Positions 28,560-40,040 are shown, counted from the first letter of the stretch. The stretch is DNA of 64,000 nt from Yponomeuta sedellus (GCA_934045075.1 OW203724.1:9783473-9847472); one strand, 5' to 3'. The notes: a model not told the origin generated them from the letters alone. Numbers and translations: made by a program.

Positions 28560-28728
28560 TTAAAAACCTATTTAGAGGCTAAAAATTCCACCGAGGTTCG
28601 AAATTTCGCTGATGCCGGTGAGTCGCCCATTAGCTCAGTTGGAAAGAGCGCTGGCACGGATAGCCAGAGGTCGCGGGTTCGAAGCCCGGCATGGGTGGAA
28701 TTTTCAGCCTCTAAATAGGTTTTTAAAA
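28560..28728 (+). mobile_element. tRNA-like repeat forming its own hairpin
   Basis: The cloverleaf CGCCCATTAGCTCAGTTGG through GGTTCGAAGCCCGGCATGGG lies between inverted ends AAAAACCTATTTAGAGGC (28563) and GCCTCTAAATAGGTTTTT (28709). It is the most compact copy, with termini suggesting a DNA-type or snap-back unit rather than a simple SINE. Confidence 0.65.
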
Positions 28729-28959
28729 TTGTCCTTAGCACGTGCATTAAAAATAAAAATTGTATAGTAGGTACAGTAATTGTCATATTCAGACATTTTA
28801 GTACCACAAAACGAGTGACTTGCGCCATCGTACTACTCCTGCAGATCATAGGACGTCAATCTACGCGCGGGCGTCCCGTCCATACCCGTAACGTGTCCGT
28901 AACCTAGCATTGCGTAGGTATCGGTATGATAATTATGGTAGATACCTATGTGCGCGCGT

Positions 28960-29263
28960 AACCAAGCAGAGCGTGTGCCGTGCCGACGTTTTCCGTCCGC
29001 CGCCGCCGCGGCAATCCGACCGTCCGAGCAGCCAGCCAGCCAGTCTCATGCTCATGCCAGTCTGTGTCGATCCTAGCTCGTGAGCTGACGTCCGGCCACC
29101 ACGCGCCCCAGTTGTAATCCACCCACAGTTTCCCAGTGTTTGTGACACGTGCTGACTAGTGCTGATGTGTTGAGGTTTTGGCGTCTCGCCCCCGCTAAAA
29201 GTGTCAGCCAGGATCGCCGGGACGCAGCCTCCGGGGTCAGTGCCCCCGGCCGCGGATATCACG
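28960..29263 (+). other. GC-rich block, candidate non-coding first exon
   Basis: A sharp GC-rich island with CCGCCGCCGCCGCGG and tandem CAGC units, no long sense frame, ending in CACG/GTATGC at 29263. It lies between the divergent start codons and the PPP1R14-like coding exons and on the right strand to be an alternative 5' UTR exon spliced to 57590, with translation then starting at 57605. Not a recognised repeat. Confidence 0.3.
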
Positions 29264-29639
29264 GTATGCTTCACCCACATCTCCGGACACTGTAATGTTC
29301 CACCTTGTTTCTGTGATTTGAATACCGACTAACGGTGTGTAAGATTACCTTCCCCGTTGCTTTTTACGGTCGAAAGTTCTTAATTGCATCGGATTTTATC
29401 TACTTAAGTGCGATTGCGCTAGTCCCTTTGTAACTATCGATATCGTTAAATAAAAACTCGATATCTTTAAATAAAAACTCCGTATGAGGTGAACAATAAT
29501 TCCTTAAAATTTTCAACTAATATCCAAAAGAGGCCAAACAACGTATACGATAGAATCTACTCTAAATTATATTGTGGAAGAGATCGCTCTAAGCGATAAG
29601 ACGGCCAATAGTGTAACATAACTTAGATATCATAATTAT

Positions 29640-29695
29640 CATTCCTTTTATTCTGGTTGTGCAATAAAGTATTCTCTATCTATCTATCTAAACTA
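29640..29695 (+). repeat. LINE 3' tail with (TATC)n
   Basis: GTTGTGCAATAAAGTATTCTC followed by TATCTATCTATC. Confidence 0.45.
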
Positions 29696-30047
29696 AGTAG
29701 AAGTCTGGCAAAAGTAAATTGATATAGGTAGATACATACAAATAACCGAGTGGATGGAAAGGGAAGGCCTGAAGAAGAAGGATATCTTAGTTGTACAATA
29801 TCAAGGAGTGGACCGCGGTAGAAAGAATAATTCAGAATTGCACTGAACTGACAGTTACATTGTGCATAGTGCCGGCCGACTGCCGAACTCCCACAATGGG
29901 GAAGTCTGAACGACGGGAAGAAAAGCGTCCTTTCTGTGTAGGTTTCGTCTCGTCGTTTCAGTACAATTTGTGTGAAAGTGAATTCCGTGCCCCGTCCCAC
30001 AATCCTCAGTGCGGCTGCTAGCCAAAATTAAAACTTGGTAAATTCGC

Positions 30048-30305
30048 CAGGGTCCTATTTCATAGAACTACAGTCCATGGTTCACTATGACAATTCGATG
30101 TGCATTATCATCATCATCAGCCATTTGACGATCACTGCAGGACACAGGCCTCCCTTATGGTTTTCCAAGCTTCATGGCCTTGTGCTATCCGCGATGTGCA
30201 TTATAAAGTCGAACAAGTAGGAGGATTCAGCTACGCAATGTACAACTACGAATTGTCGCTTTAAACTATGATTGTACTTTCATGAAATGCGACCCAGCCT
30301 GGGAA
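30048..30305. mobile_element. MITE with a nested 83-bp RTE tail
   Basis: Outer inverted ends CAGGGTCCTATTTCATAGAAC and CATGAAATGCGACCCAGCCTG. The element is interrupted at 30109-30191 by an RTE 3' fragment. Confidence 0.65.
30109..30191 (-). mobile_element. Minimal RTE-type 3' insertion with 13-bp target duplication
   Basis: (CATCAT)n, then CACTGCAGGACACAGGCCTCC, flanked on both sides by CGATGTGCATTAT (30096-30108 and 30192-30204). This is a real integration of just the LINE or SINE 3' end. Confidence 0.75.
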
Positions 30306-31076
30306 GTACGCTGGTCGCGTGTTTTGAGCGTCAATAGACATTGGACTTGAATAGTAAAATTAAATAACATTATATCGCCATTAAACGTGGGATTCGTGCC
30401 ATTACACCGTGCTACCCAGGCTGGCCATATTGGTAACCACAGAGCGTTATCTACTGAATACCGATAACTAAAAGTGATTCCATGTTTACGTCAATTAACC
30501 ACCAATTATCTTTTAGGTTTGATAGCCAATGCATGCATTTCATTACCACATAAGCTATGTTCTTGCATGGTGGGGTGTGTGCACACACAACCAATTTTTG
30601 GTGTTTTTGGTTATGTATGACTTGTACACAGCTTTTTATTAAACACCAGATCAAATTATTTGGGCAAGTAATGAAATGTTTAAATCTACCTTCTGCGGAT
30701 TGAGTTTAATGTACTAAAAATCGAGTAAAAAATGTAGATTCGCTGAATACATTGACTTTAACACTAAAGTCACATCAAAAATCATGTGACCAGGTTACGT
30801 ATTCCGGAGATTGTTTTTTCTATGGATAGGTTATAAATGACGTCAAATAATTGAGGAAGGAAACTGAAATTCCTAATGATTCATCCCGCCCCTTCCAAGC
30901 TTTGTTATGTTACTTTCTCAGCAAATAGTTAACCTGTGTTTGAATATCTTTGTGACAGGCAAATTGTTGTAAATCGAACACAATCTTCATTATTTTATGC
31001 ATCAAAATGTGTTTGAGATCTGTCGCTTTTTACACGACTGCGGCGAAGCCCAAAAGGAGGGTAATGTGTTTAGTTC

Positions 31077-31237
31077 GTATGTATGTATGTATGTATGTAT
31101 GTATGTATGTATGTATGTATGTATGTATGTATGTATGTATGTATGTATGTATGTATGTATGTATGTATGTATGTATGTATGTATGTATGTATGTATGTAT
31201 GTATGTATGTATGTATGTATGTATGTATGTATGTATG
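31077..31237 (+). repeat. (TATG)n microsatellite, about 160 bp
   Basis: About 40 uninterrupted tetranucleotide units. It generates MYVCMYVC / HTYIHTYI frames in several phases, all artefacts. Confidence 0.98.
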
Positions 31238-32120
31238 TCCGATTCTATGTTCCCTCATAACTCCTTAACCAATGGTCAGATTTCGTTAAATAAGGTGTCA
31301 TTCGATTCGGCATCCTTGCGCGGGTGTCATAGGCTACATAAAATCAGAATTATGCGATCAGAACCGTGATGAAAAATTAAAAACGTTAGTAAGCTTCGTT
31401 AAAGTACAGCTAGGAGCCACTAGATGGCGCTGTTATATTTAGTTCATTAAATTCGAATCCTAATTTTGTTGAACTACGCCTAAAAGGTGTGAAGTATTTA
31501 AAACAGAATTTTGCGGATGTCGTAGGTTACATAAAGTCAGTATTAATAGAGAACCACCGGAATAAAAAATAACATTCACTTCTAAGCAATTTAAGTACCA
31601 CTTTTAGCCACTACATGGCGCTGCTATATTTGATTTATTCTAATACATGTGTATACATAATTTTGGCTTTGGTCTACATGTAAACAAACCGTTTATAGAA
31701 TCGGTACAAATACGGAAAGAAGTAATGCCTATAAAGTGGTTTGTTCCTTCTAAATCATTAATTTGTATTTAAAAATTATACTTTTGTTGAACTACGCCTA
31801 ACACGTGCAAAGTATTTAAAACAGAATTTTGCGGATGTCGTAGGTTACATAAAATCAGCATTAATAGAGAACAAACGGACAAAAAATAATATTCACTTCG
31901 AAGTAATTAAAGTACCACCTTTAGCCACTAGATTGCGCTGCCATATATTTATTCTGGTACATGTATTTACATACCTAATTTTAGTTTTGTTCTACATGTA
32001 AACAAACCGTTTATAGAAACGGTATAAGTGCTGAAAGAAACAATAGAAATAATGCCTCTAAAGTGTTTAGTTTCTTCTAGGCCATTCGTTTATCTCATTA
32101 ATTTAGGAAATATCAACCTC
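31238..32120. repeat. Tandem repeat of about 318-bp units beside the (TATG)n array
   Basis: GTTGAACTACGCCTAA recurs at 31468 and 31786, and TTTTGCGGATGTCGTAGG at 31509 and 31827, a period of 318 bp. A third diverged unit with GGTGTCATAGGCTACATAA lies near 31323. Each unit also holds CTACATGTAAACAAACCGTTT and a TGGCGCTG site. Confidence 0.75.
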
Positions 32121-32935
32121 GCGGTATCAAGTATCAAGTAACTAGCGCGGCCGAAGGCCGCGACAGTAAAGTAGTGTGAAAAATTAGAGGACTTTAAACA
32201 AACAGTAATGGGTCCCGACTGCATCATTTGATATAAAGTTATAACTGCAACTGTTTGAGCAAATAATGCTTATAAAGTTATATCATTTGGTCCCTCAAGA
32301 AAAGCAGCATGATCTCTTCTGAATCGAGGTAAGCATTTTAAAATTAAAATTATCTTGTTTTTCCCTTTCAGTTGATCTATCACTGCAGTCGGGTTCTTTT
32401 ATTTTTTGATATCTTACGTTGGCATTTATCAGTTTTTAATAAAATATCTTACATACCTAATTTATTTACTGTACTAGGTCAAAACCTATAACTTTATTCA
32501 GAATATTTTGGCAAAGATTTTATAGGTAATAAATTTGTAATCAATTACCGACAGTTTTAGTTTATTTTATTATGATTGATAAAAGTTTTAGAGAAAATTT
32601 GCAGCTAGCTTATTTAATAAACTAACAGCAAAATTATTTTATAAAAAAAAAACTACCTGAAATATTATTTTTATTTAGTGCCTATCTAATCCAGATGAAA
32701 ATTATTGTTAGTTTCACTTGGTTTTTCATAAAATCATTAACACTAAACACACTTGGTTATAAATATTACTCGAGGTTGTTTGCCTAAACTTTCTTGGTCA
32801 CTACACCCCTGCTGGCAAAACCGGATGAGAAGACTAGATTATCAACACAACTTGCGCACCTCACCTCAAAGCTTGATACCAATTCGTGGTGCATTGAAAT
32901 AAATCTGCCCTGCATAAAAAAATCTTCAGATCGGT
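32121..32935. other. Sequence with a GC hairpin, otherwise nothing recognised
   Basis: GCGCGGCCGAAGGCCGCGAC at 32146-32165 folds into a tight hairpin next to CTAG and may be a Helitron-type terminus for the repeat block on its left. The rest is AT-rich. Confidence 0.35.
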
Positions 32936-32937
32936 GA

Positions 32938-33066
32938 AGATTTATTTATTTATTTATTTGTTTGTTTGTTTGTTTGTTTGTTTGTTTGTTTGTTTGTTTG
33001 TTTGTTTGTTTGTTTGTTTATTTATTTAAACTCTCAGTTTTGCTTGAAACTGAGAGTTTAAATTCA
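32938..33066. repeat. (TTTA/TTTG)n microsatellite and adjoining hairpin
   Basis: (TTTA)n, then about 17 TTTG units, then TTTA. It is followed by TAAACTCTCAGTTT and AAACTGAGAGTTTA, 14-base arms with a short loop at 33027-33061. Confidence 0.85.
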
Positions 33067-33642
33067 AAATACCTAGTAGGAGGAAGTACTATAACATTGA
33101 AAAATGTTTTCAAATATGTCTGTCTTCCGATATGCGTAAATAATGCGGAGAACAATTATTAAGGTGGCTGGCGCCGACCATAAGACGCTTGAACTATAGT
33201 TTTTATTTCTACTTTTATAACTTCGTCATGATATTGTTTGCCTATGTGAAGTGGTGTTGGGTAACTAAACAATTTATTTAGACGCCCTATTTTTTAAAGC
33301 TAATGTCATATTTTTCTAAAGCATAGTTAGAATGTCCGCTTAAATTTTTTTAACCGAATTACATCGATTGAAACTTCCGTCTTCCATCGTTGCCTACACT
33401 GTCCAAACACCTCGGAATTCGGTCACTGAAAAATTTTATCACTTACATACGAATTACGTAAACGAGTAAAATAAATAACTGTGTGGGCCGGTACCCAACG
33501 ATGGCTATCCTGTTTGCGACAACCTTTAAAACCAATCATATTCCGGGGCAGTCCGGCCAACACCGGTTTCCACGGACACATTTTTAATAAAAAAAAGTCC
33601 AGTGTTTTAAATGCTCTCGTTAGAGATTTACGAACTCATTTA

Positions 33643-34194
33643 CAGGGGTCGGCACTCGAAGTGTTACCAATTCAAAATGCTGTAATTTTGACAATTTTGT
33701 TTCTTTTTATTTATAAACTTCAATATAAAGAAAAAAACATTTAAAATTAAAAAGAAAAAGTTATTGTTCGATGTGGCCACCTTTAGCGCGGATAACAGCA
33801 TCGAGTTTGTCCGAGAAGGCTTCACACGCTGCACGAATGTGGTCTGCTGATATTTTGTTCCATTCTCGGCGAAGAGCAATCTTTAAGGCGTCGACTGTCT
33901 CATATTTTTTTGCTGACACTTTCGCCTCTAGAATTGACCATATGGAAAAATCCATTGGGTTTAAGTCCGGCGAATATGGTGGCCATTGTTGCGAAAAAAT
34001 GAAGCTCTGAACTTATGCAAAAAAATTTGGGTTTCACGGGCTTTGTGGGATGGTGCCGAGTCTTGCTGAAACGTCAAATGGTTTCTACCGAACACGTCTT
34101 TTGATTTACACTTTAACCATACGCGATCATTTTGTTTGTTCACAAATTGCTGAACAGTAAAAATTTTTAGTAACACTTCGAGTGCCGACCCCTG
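33643..34194 (-). mobile_element. Internally deleted Tc1/mariner-type transposon, 552 bp
   Basis: Inverted termini CAGGGGTCGGCACTCGAAGT / ACTTCGAGTGCCGACCCCTG with flanking TA at 33641-33642 and 34195-34196. Internally, the minus strand encodes the last third of a DDD/E transposase in two frames: LTFQQDSAPSHKARETQ (second catalytic Asp region) and MDFSIWSILEAKVSAKKY onward. The N-terminal DNA-binding and first catalytic parts are gone. Confidence 0.82.
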
Positions 34195-34414
34195 TATATA
34201 AAATCACGATTCCTCTAAAGCACTCCTTAGATGCTGTTTATTTAATACGTGGTTAGGTGCATCTTTTTCATTTAAATAACCACCACAGTCAAGGCCACAA
34301 ATTTCGCTATGATCCTCTTTGATTCCTTTATTTTTATCAATGCCAATACCGGTGGTAGCCATTCTATCAGCGGCTCTTAGGATTTGGAGCCAACAATTTG
34401 CCGTGGCATTTCAT

Positions 34415-34655
34415 AACCGGTAGAAAGTTTACATACATACATAACTTCACGCCTGTATCCAGGAGGGGTAGGCAGAGGCCAAGGACTGCCACTTGCCACG
34501 TAATTTTTATCTTTCCCTTTGCTAATACATCCCCTATATGGTCGATGTATGCCCGCCTGGGACGTCCCTTACCAGCTCTTCCATTCACATTCGCAATATA
34601 TTTGTTATGTCAATCTTTCTGCCTTTTTCTCTACACGTTTAAACCAACGCAACAT
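34415..34655 (-). pseudogene. LINE C-terminal ORF fragment with (ATGT)n tail, second copy
   Basis: Minus strand: NGRAGKGRPRRAYIDHIGDV, LAKGKIKITWQVAVLGLCLP, then TATGTATGTATGTAA. Homologous to 5760-6085, with a deletion between the GKIK and WQ blocks. Confidence 0.65.
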
Positions 34656-34789
34656 TTCCTTTCTCAATGAAAGTTTACATCATTTGCCTAGTCATATTGC
34701 AAACTTTAAGCATACGATGCCTATTGTAAAGGTCAGAGTTGTACTAAATATCTGCGACATTAATAAAACATAGTCGGGTTAGTTTATCA

Positions 34790-35730
34790 ATCATACATAA
34801 CTCAAGAACGGTTGGACCATAGACATGTCTGTGGGCTGGACTGATTTTTATGATCTTTGATTTATCGGTTTTTATTTAATATTAGAATACCTAATGAAAA
34901 AAATACTTACGTTGTTTTTTATTGTGAGAATTTTATCAGGGTATTCTGATTTTATACATACTCTGGTTCATAAATGCACTTAAGCTTCTTGCATTACTAA
35001 ATTAATAGTCAATTTATTACATTAATACCGATTTTGTTTGAACGTGTGTAGTAACGTGGTCGGTACGTTTTAGGCGACTAGGTATAGAATGTAAGTTGAG
35101 AAAGTTGACTTTATCATCGGTTCGTCGAAGATCGGGTCCACATATCAAATAATAAATTACATGTAACATTGCTTATAGTAAGTGTAATTACTAAATTAAC
35201 CCATTCCGAGCAAAGAATTTAAAATGACAAAGTACCTACTCCTGGACGATGTATGTCCCTGTGTTGCTGGCCATTTTTTAAGTTTCGCATAGTTAACAAT
35301 TATCTAATTTGTAACGTAAAAATAATTGTTAATTACTGACAAAAATAATGCCATTGACCCCTGAGTATTGTGTTTTACTTCCAAATTATAGCCAGTTGAA
35401 TTCCCGGGTGAAGAAGGTGTAATTCGAAAAATTATTTGTAAACATTGTCTTTTTATTCTTAACGTAAGCCAATTAATTTTTAACTTTCTCATACCCTTTG
35501 TAACTTTGCGTAAAGTGGTTTGTTAATAAATATTTTTATGTTTTTTATTTTTGCAACCTTTTTTAATATAACCAGATGTTTATTTGCGTAAAATTCGCGG
35601 CCTGATCTTCAGTATTAAAGTACATACTTTCTCTACGTGAGGATAAAAATGCACCCTATACATCGTATATTTCGATTGATTGATCGATCTAGATCTAACT
35701 TAAAATTATATTATACGAGCATGCAGCCAC
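34790..35730. other. AT-rich sequence, nothing recognised
   Basis: No gene, RNA or bounded repeat supported. Confidence 0.4.
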
Positions 35731-35731
35731 C

Positions 35732-35816
35732 TGTTTCATATAACTACAAGAAATGGTTTACTATGATAATTCCGATGTACATTGCAAAGTCGATTAACCC
35801 ACAGTTAACATAAATT
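35732..35816 (+). repeat. MITE end (TTTCATATAACTAC family)
   Basis: CTGTTTCATATAACTACAAG, GGTTTACTATGATAATTCC and GTCGATTAACCCACAGTT parallel the copies at 30048 and 39866. Cut off by the LINE at 35817. Confidence 0.4.
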
Positions 35817-36175
35817 ATGAAATGAAAAGGTTTTATTCAAAGTAGCGCAGAAACTGCAGCTCAATGAACGTAACAATTCAAACTAGATGTCCATTTCAAA
35901 AGCTAGATCATTTTGGATGGATAAAAATGGACAAAAAAAATAGTCTTTTCAAAGTCCTTAATTAACAGAGTTTACATAATTATTATAAAACATAGAACTC
36001 GTGCATTGTACTGGCTTTAATTCCAGACATCATTGTTTTCTTAATATTCTTTTATGTTATAGTAGCCCTTGTGGCACAAAGCGTGCTTAACACATTTTTT
36101 GAACCGCGTTTCAGGCAAGCTTAAAGGATTTTATTATAAAAGCGTATACAATGCCCCATGAAGGATGTATTAACC
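35817..36175 (-). mobile_element. LINE 3' end, copy 2 of 3
   Basis: Minus strand: CTTCATGGGGCATTGTATAC, CTTTGTGCCACAAGGGCTAC, GGAATTAAAGCCAGTACAAT, then AATAAAACCTTTTCATTTC. Homologous to 9565-9868 and 63590-63860. Confidence 0.7.
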
Positions 36176-36289
36176 TTTGCCAGCCTAAATAGTGGGAACA
36201 AAAGTTTGTTTATTTCTACTAAATATTTACATTGTGTTGGCTACCTAAAGTTTTAAAGTTACTGATATTTTTTCTGACTTACATAATGT

Positions 36290-36830
36290 TTAAAAACCTA
36301 TTTAGAGGCTAAAAATTTCACCGATGCCGGGATTCGAACCCGCAACCTCTGGCTATCCGTGCCAGCGCTCTACCAATTGAGCCAATGGGCGACTCACGAC
36401 ATCAGTGAAATTTCGAACCTCTTTACACTCTCTGTATTACGTACAGGCATCGACCTCTGACTTAAGCAAATTGCATTAGTTACAGCCCCGACTACCTACT
36501 TTGCAGTTAGGTTTAACATCGGAACGATATCACTAGTATCGTATAATCGTATATCGTATAATAAAAATAGTATAATCATGTGGGTACCCACATGATTATA
36601 CTATTTTTTTTTATTTTTAATGCACTAACCCGTGCTAAGGAACAAATTTAAACACCTATTTAGAGGCTAGAAATTTCACCCATGCCGGGATTCCAACCCG
36701 CAACCTCTGGCTATGCCTGCCAGCGCTCTACCAATTGAGCTAATGGGCGACTCACGGCATCAGTGAAATTTCGAACCTCTTTACACTATTCTCTGTATTA
36801 CGTACAGGCTGGGTACTGACTGGCAACTGT
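36290..36830 (-). mobile_element. Two tRNA-like repeats in tandem
   Basis: Copies at 36290-36535 and 36650-36830 are in the same orientation, each with a CCGGGATTCGAACCCGCAAC-type T arm and GAGGTTCGAAATTTCACTG (minus). Between them a 20-bp palindrome, ATGTGGGTACCCACAT, lies at the centre of a longer inverted stretch (36565-36610). Confidence 0.72.
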
Positions 36831-37099
36831 CAGGATGTTAGATCTCTTAACGAATCTCTACTGCCTAGCCAAGCCCTAGCTGATAAATGAATCTGATCGC
36901 TCTCTTCTGTTTAATTAACAAGTAGGTAGAAGGACTGATGCTCAATGCACATGGAATTGTCGTTTTATGAAAATCCTCATGTGTTTGTAAACTATTCATT
37001 TGTTTCCATTTGCGGGTCAGCAGTGGCACAAGGATGAATTTCACGAAAGGTTCGCTTTGTAAGTCTCGCTCACAACTTTGGATATTAATGATCTAGGGA

Positions 37100-37720
37100 T
37101 TTATGGGATTGTGTAAAGTAGTATGCTACTCTGATGATAAATACCTTTTGGTCTCGTACCAAACATCTAGCATCAGCGAATTTAATGAGAACATCGACGA
37201 TCTTGTCATTCGATATGACGCGTTAGTTCGATCAAAATGTGCAAAATGTGTTACCTTCATGCTAATCATTGAGATCATCTTCTGTGTCCTGTTGTGGTAG
37301 ATTGTCTAACAATATTCCAATGCGGCTCCAAGAACTTCTTGCAAATCCAAGATCCTACACCCCTCTTTGTAAATACATAGTGAACACGATTAATACTTTG
37401 TAAATAGTGAAGAGGGTAATAGTGAAAGTGGTATAGTAATTTAGTGGTATAGTAAAACGAAAAGGCTCAAAAGGACTAGTTTCCAGGGCCGTTAAAACTA
37501 ATATTTAAAAAAAAAAGTAGATTGACTATGTTTGTGCTATTGCATGGTAGTCGTTTTATTGTTACGACAAAATGTTGTAATAAGACCAACGGCACAAACG
37601 ATCATGCTCAAGCTAAATTGGGCCAGTTAGTGCTGCCAATAAAATTCTGTGTAATGCGTAATAACCTGTTAATGCTTCACCGGGCACACAGTACCTATGT
37701 TATTTGATTGATGATGATGA
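37100..37720. other. Unassigned sequence with two short open frames
   Basis: Frames at 37103-37300 and 37522-37707 have no recognisable domain or splice context. I do not call them genes. Confidence 0.35.
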
Positions 37721-37724
37721 CCAA

Positions 37725-37870
37725 TATTGAAATAGTAGATTGTTAAACGAAGGTAGAAAGAATCAATTCCCGAGGTATTGAGACGACCGAGCGTAGCGAG
37801 GGCGGCTATAGTCCGAGTAGGAATTGATTCTTTTACCCGTGTTAAACACTCTGCTTTTCATTTCGAATAT
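37725..37870. repeat. Repeat with GAGCGNAGCGAGGG hairpin, copy 1
   Basis: AATAGTAGATTGTTAAACG at the left; inside, GAATCAATTCCCGAGG and GAGCGTAGCGAGGGCGG face AGTAGGAATTGATTC; ACACTCTGCTTTTCATTTCG at the right. Copies at 46556 and 53573. Confidence 0.5.
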
Positions 37871-38389
37871 GAGGAAAATAAAAACTCATTTTTAATATTG
37901 AAATCTTAGCATAAAAGATTATTACCTATTTTTTTGAATTCCGTCACAGATACTATAACAGATTTGTACCCGCCAATTTAGGTCGACTTTTTAAATTTTA
38001 AATATGGATCTCACCGCGTAATTGTTGCGGCTTATTCCGCTCAAAGAAGTTTGCGCTAAGTTCACACTGGCTGTTTAGAAACTCACATGGCCGCAGCATT
38101 TTCTTAATAAGCCTACCTATTTATTACTTAAAAATCTTCACATCTGACAGTAGTTCTATTTTTAAAGTTCATTCCAGCACTTAGGTGGTAAGAGTTTTCC
38201 CTCCCTATGGATGGAGGGAAGCAGCATTTTCCACCCAATAATCAGATCAAAATACCACTACTTTCCGAGTATAAGAAATGAAATGTCTGTTCTATACTCA
38301 AGGCTGGTCATCTCTATTTTCACCTAGCTTGCCATTTTTTTCACTTCTCCTAAGTTGTCAAATGTGTTCATTGAAAATGGTAGAATATT

Positions 38390-38600
38390 ATTTTGAGGCT
38401 TCCGTAGTCAACAAGGAACCCTTATAGTTCTGCCATGTCCGTACGTCTGTCCGCGGCTTAGCACGGAGGCAATAAGTACTAGAAAGCTGAAATTTGGCAT
38501 AGATATAAATTTTAATCGCGCCAACATTATGTAACGCTAGGAAAAAAGTTAAGAAAAAATTTTAGGGTACCTCCCGTACACCGTACAGTAACTGTAATGT
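38390..38600 (+). repeat. Dispersed non-coding repeat
   Basis: GAACCCTTATAGTTCTGCCAT, GTCCGTACGTCTGTCCGCGG and TAGAAAGCTGAAATTTGGCA, a block order I associate with common lepidopteran repeats. No boundaries found. Confidence 0.45.
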
Positions 38601-39116
38601 TGGAAAGAAAAAAATTGCTTTATAGCACTAACAACTGTAGTTCTATAAAGCAGGTAAACAACCACGTCTTCTACTGAACCCCTACAGTGTGCGTAACCCG
38701 ACACGCACTTTGCTGATTTTTTCCATAGAACCTCGTTATGATTCCTGTGCTCTGAAGTTGCGTTATGCAGAATATGAAATTTAACGAATGCTTATATACA
38801 TGCTTTATAATTATTATTTATTATCCACAAAGTATGGCGAACAGATCACCGTGTCTGTTTCATTCTAATATTAGTTCTGTTTGTGTTCGGCTGTCCCCGT
38901 CGAGATCTATACTATTTCTGTATATGACGCAGTCACTGTTAATAAAATTACAGACATGACTGCTCTGTTGTGTATCCGTTTACACCGTTTAGCAGTGGAG
39001 AATGACTACCTAGTAAGAAAGAATTGAAACATCTTACTGTTATATTGGAGAAGGTATCGTAAAATGTCGGCGCGCATCAATATAAGAGGGACGCATCTAC
39101 ATTTTGTTCTTGACAC

Positions 39117-39840
39117 TTGTACATTTTTAAATGTGATTGCACATTATTAATTTCTGTCTCGATTTTATTAGATATGCATAGAGTCCTATTGCGGGGGAGA
39201 GGTCAAGCCCTGGATGCAATAAGCGATGGAATGGCCGATGAAGCCAAAGCACAATTTACTACGCAGGACCTGCCCCTAAAATACGCGCACCAGATCCCGA
39301 ACTGTATAATTCCATACAAATTGCTCTCGCAAACATGAGGACTCCGACAGGAATTGTTGGGTATACCTAATAAAAAGGCCTCTGATTAACACTGTCAAAC
39401 AGTATGTATTCTCTATAAATATATCAGTGCCTAACAGATGAACGGTTTTTTCAGTATTTATTTAGTAGATTTGTACCACAGACGATAAAGAGTACATGCT
39501 TCCACAGATGTCAAAAATATGGCTACTTAGACAAATGCGCCATAGATTAGTCCACGTCGCCGCCGCCGATCTCCTTGCTTGTGCGAACGTGTGCGTGAAC
39601 AAACACTTTAACGCGATTTACGCATTACGGTCGTCAACGCAAAAAATGTATTGTACCGCTATACAACATAGTTTAATATTTTGCCAATGGAAGCCTAGGG
39701 AAACCCAGCCATGCAATTGGAAGTGGTGCCATATAATTGAATATTCCGTGCCGGTGGAGCTATTTAAATATGGAAGTTCGTTAGCTAGCCGAGATTGCTC
39801 TGGGATGCTATTTAATTTGCGGAAAGCGTAATGTAGGTAC
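39117..39840 (+). other. Two unassigned open frames
   Basis: 39117-39338 (73 codons) has a pyrimidine-rich acceptor-like TTTCTGTCTCGATTTTATTAG just before MHRVLLRGRGQALDAISDGM. 39496-39831 (111 codons) is the longest open frame here not explained by a repeat. Neither has a recognised domain, donor or homology. Confidence 0.2.
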
Positions 39841-39865
39841 AAAACAACCGTGATCTAAATCTACC

Positions 39866-40040
39866 AGGGGTATATTTCATAGAACTACAATTTTCCTTTA
39901 CTACGACTATTCGATTTATATGTATACATTACAAAGCTGATTAAACAGATTAACAAGCACAAACACTCGGTTACGCAATGTTTTGGTCAGTGCTTGTGAA
40001 CCGTTATTTATAAATTGTCATAAAACGACGAATTATTATA
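39866..40040. mobile_element. MITE (TTTCATAGAACTAC family)
   Basis: TATTTCATAGAACTACAATT at the left and AATTGTCATAAAACGACGAA near the right, with CGGTTACGCAATGT inside. Confidence 0.45.

Noticed and set aside
28933..29280. 115-codon minus-strand frame in the GC-rich island
   Set aside because: No domain, and the island's donor is on the plus strand; a frame of this length is expected by chance at this GC content.
31070..31369. MYVC / HTYI repeat proteins
   Set aside because: Translation of a (TATG)n microsatellite in every phase.
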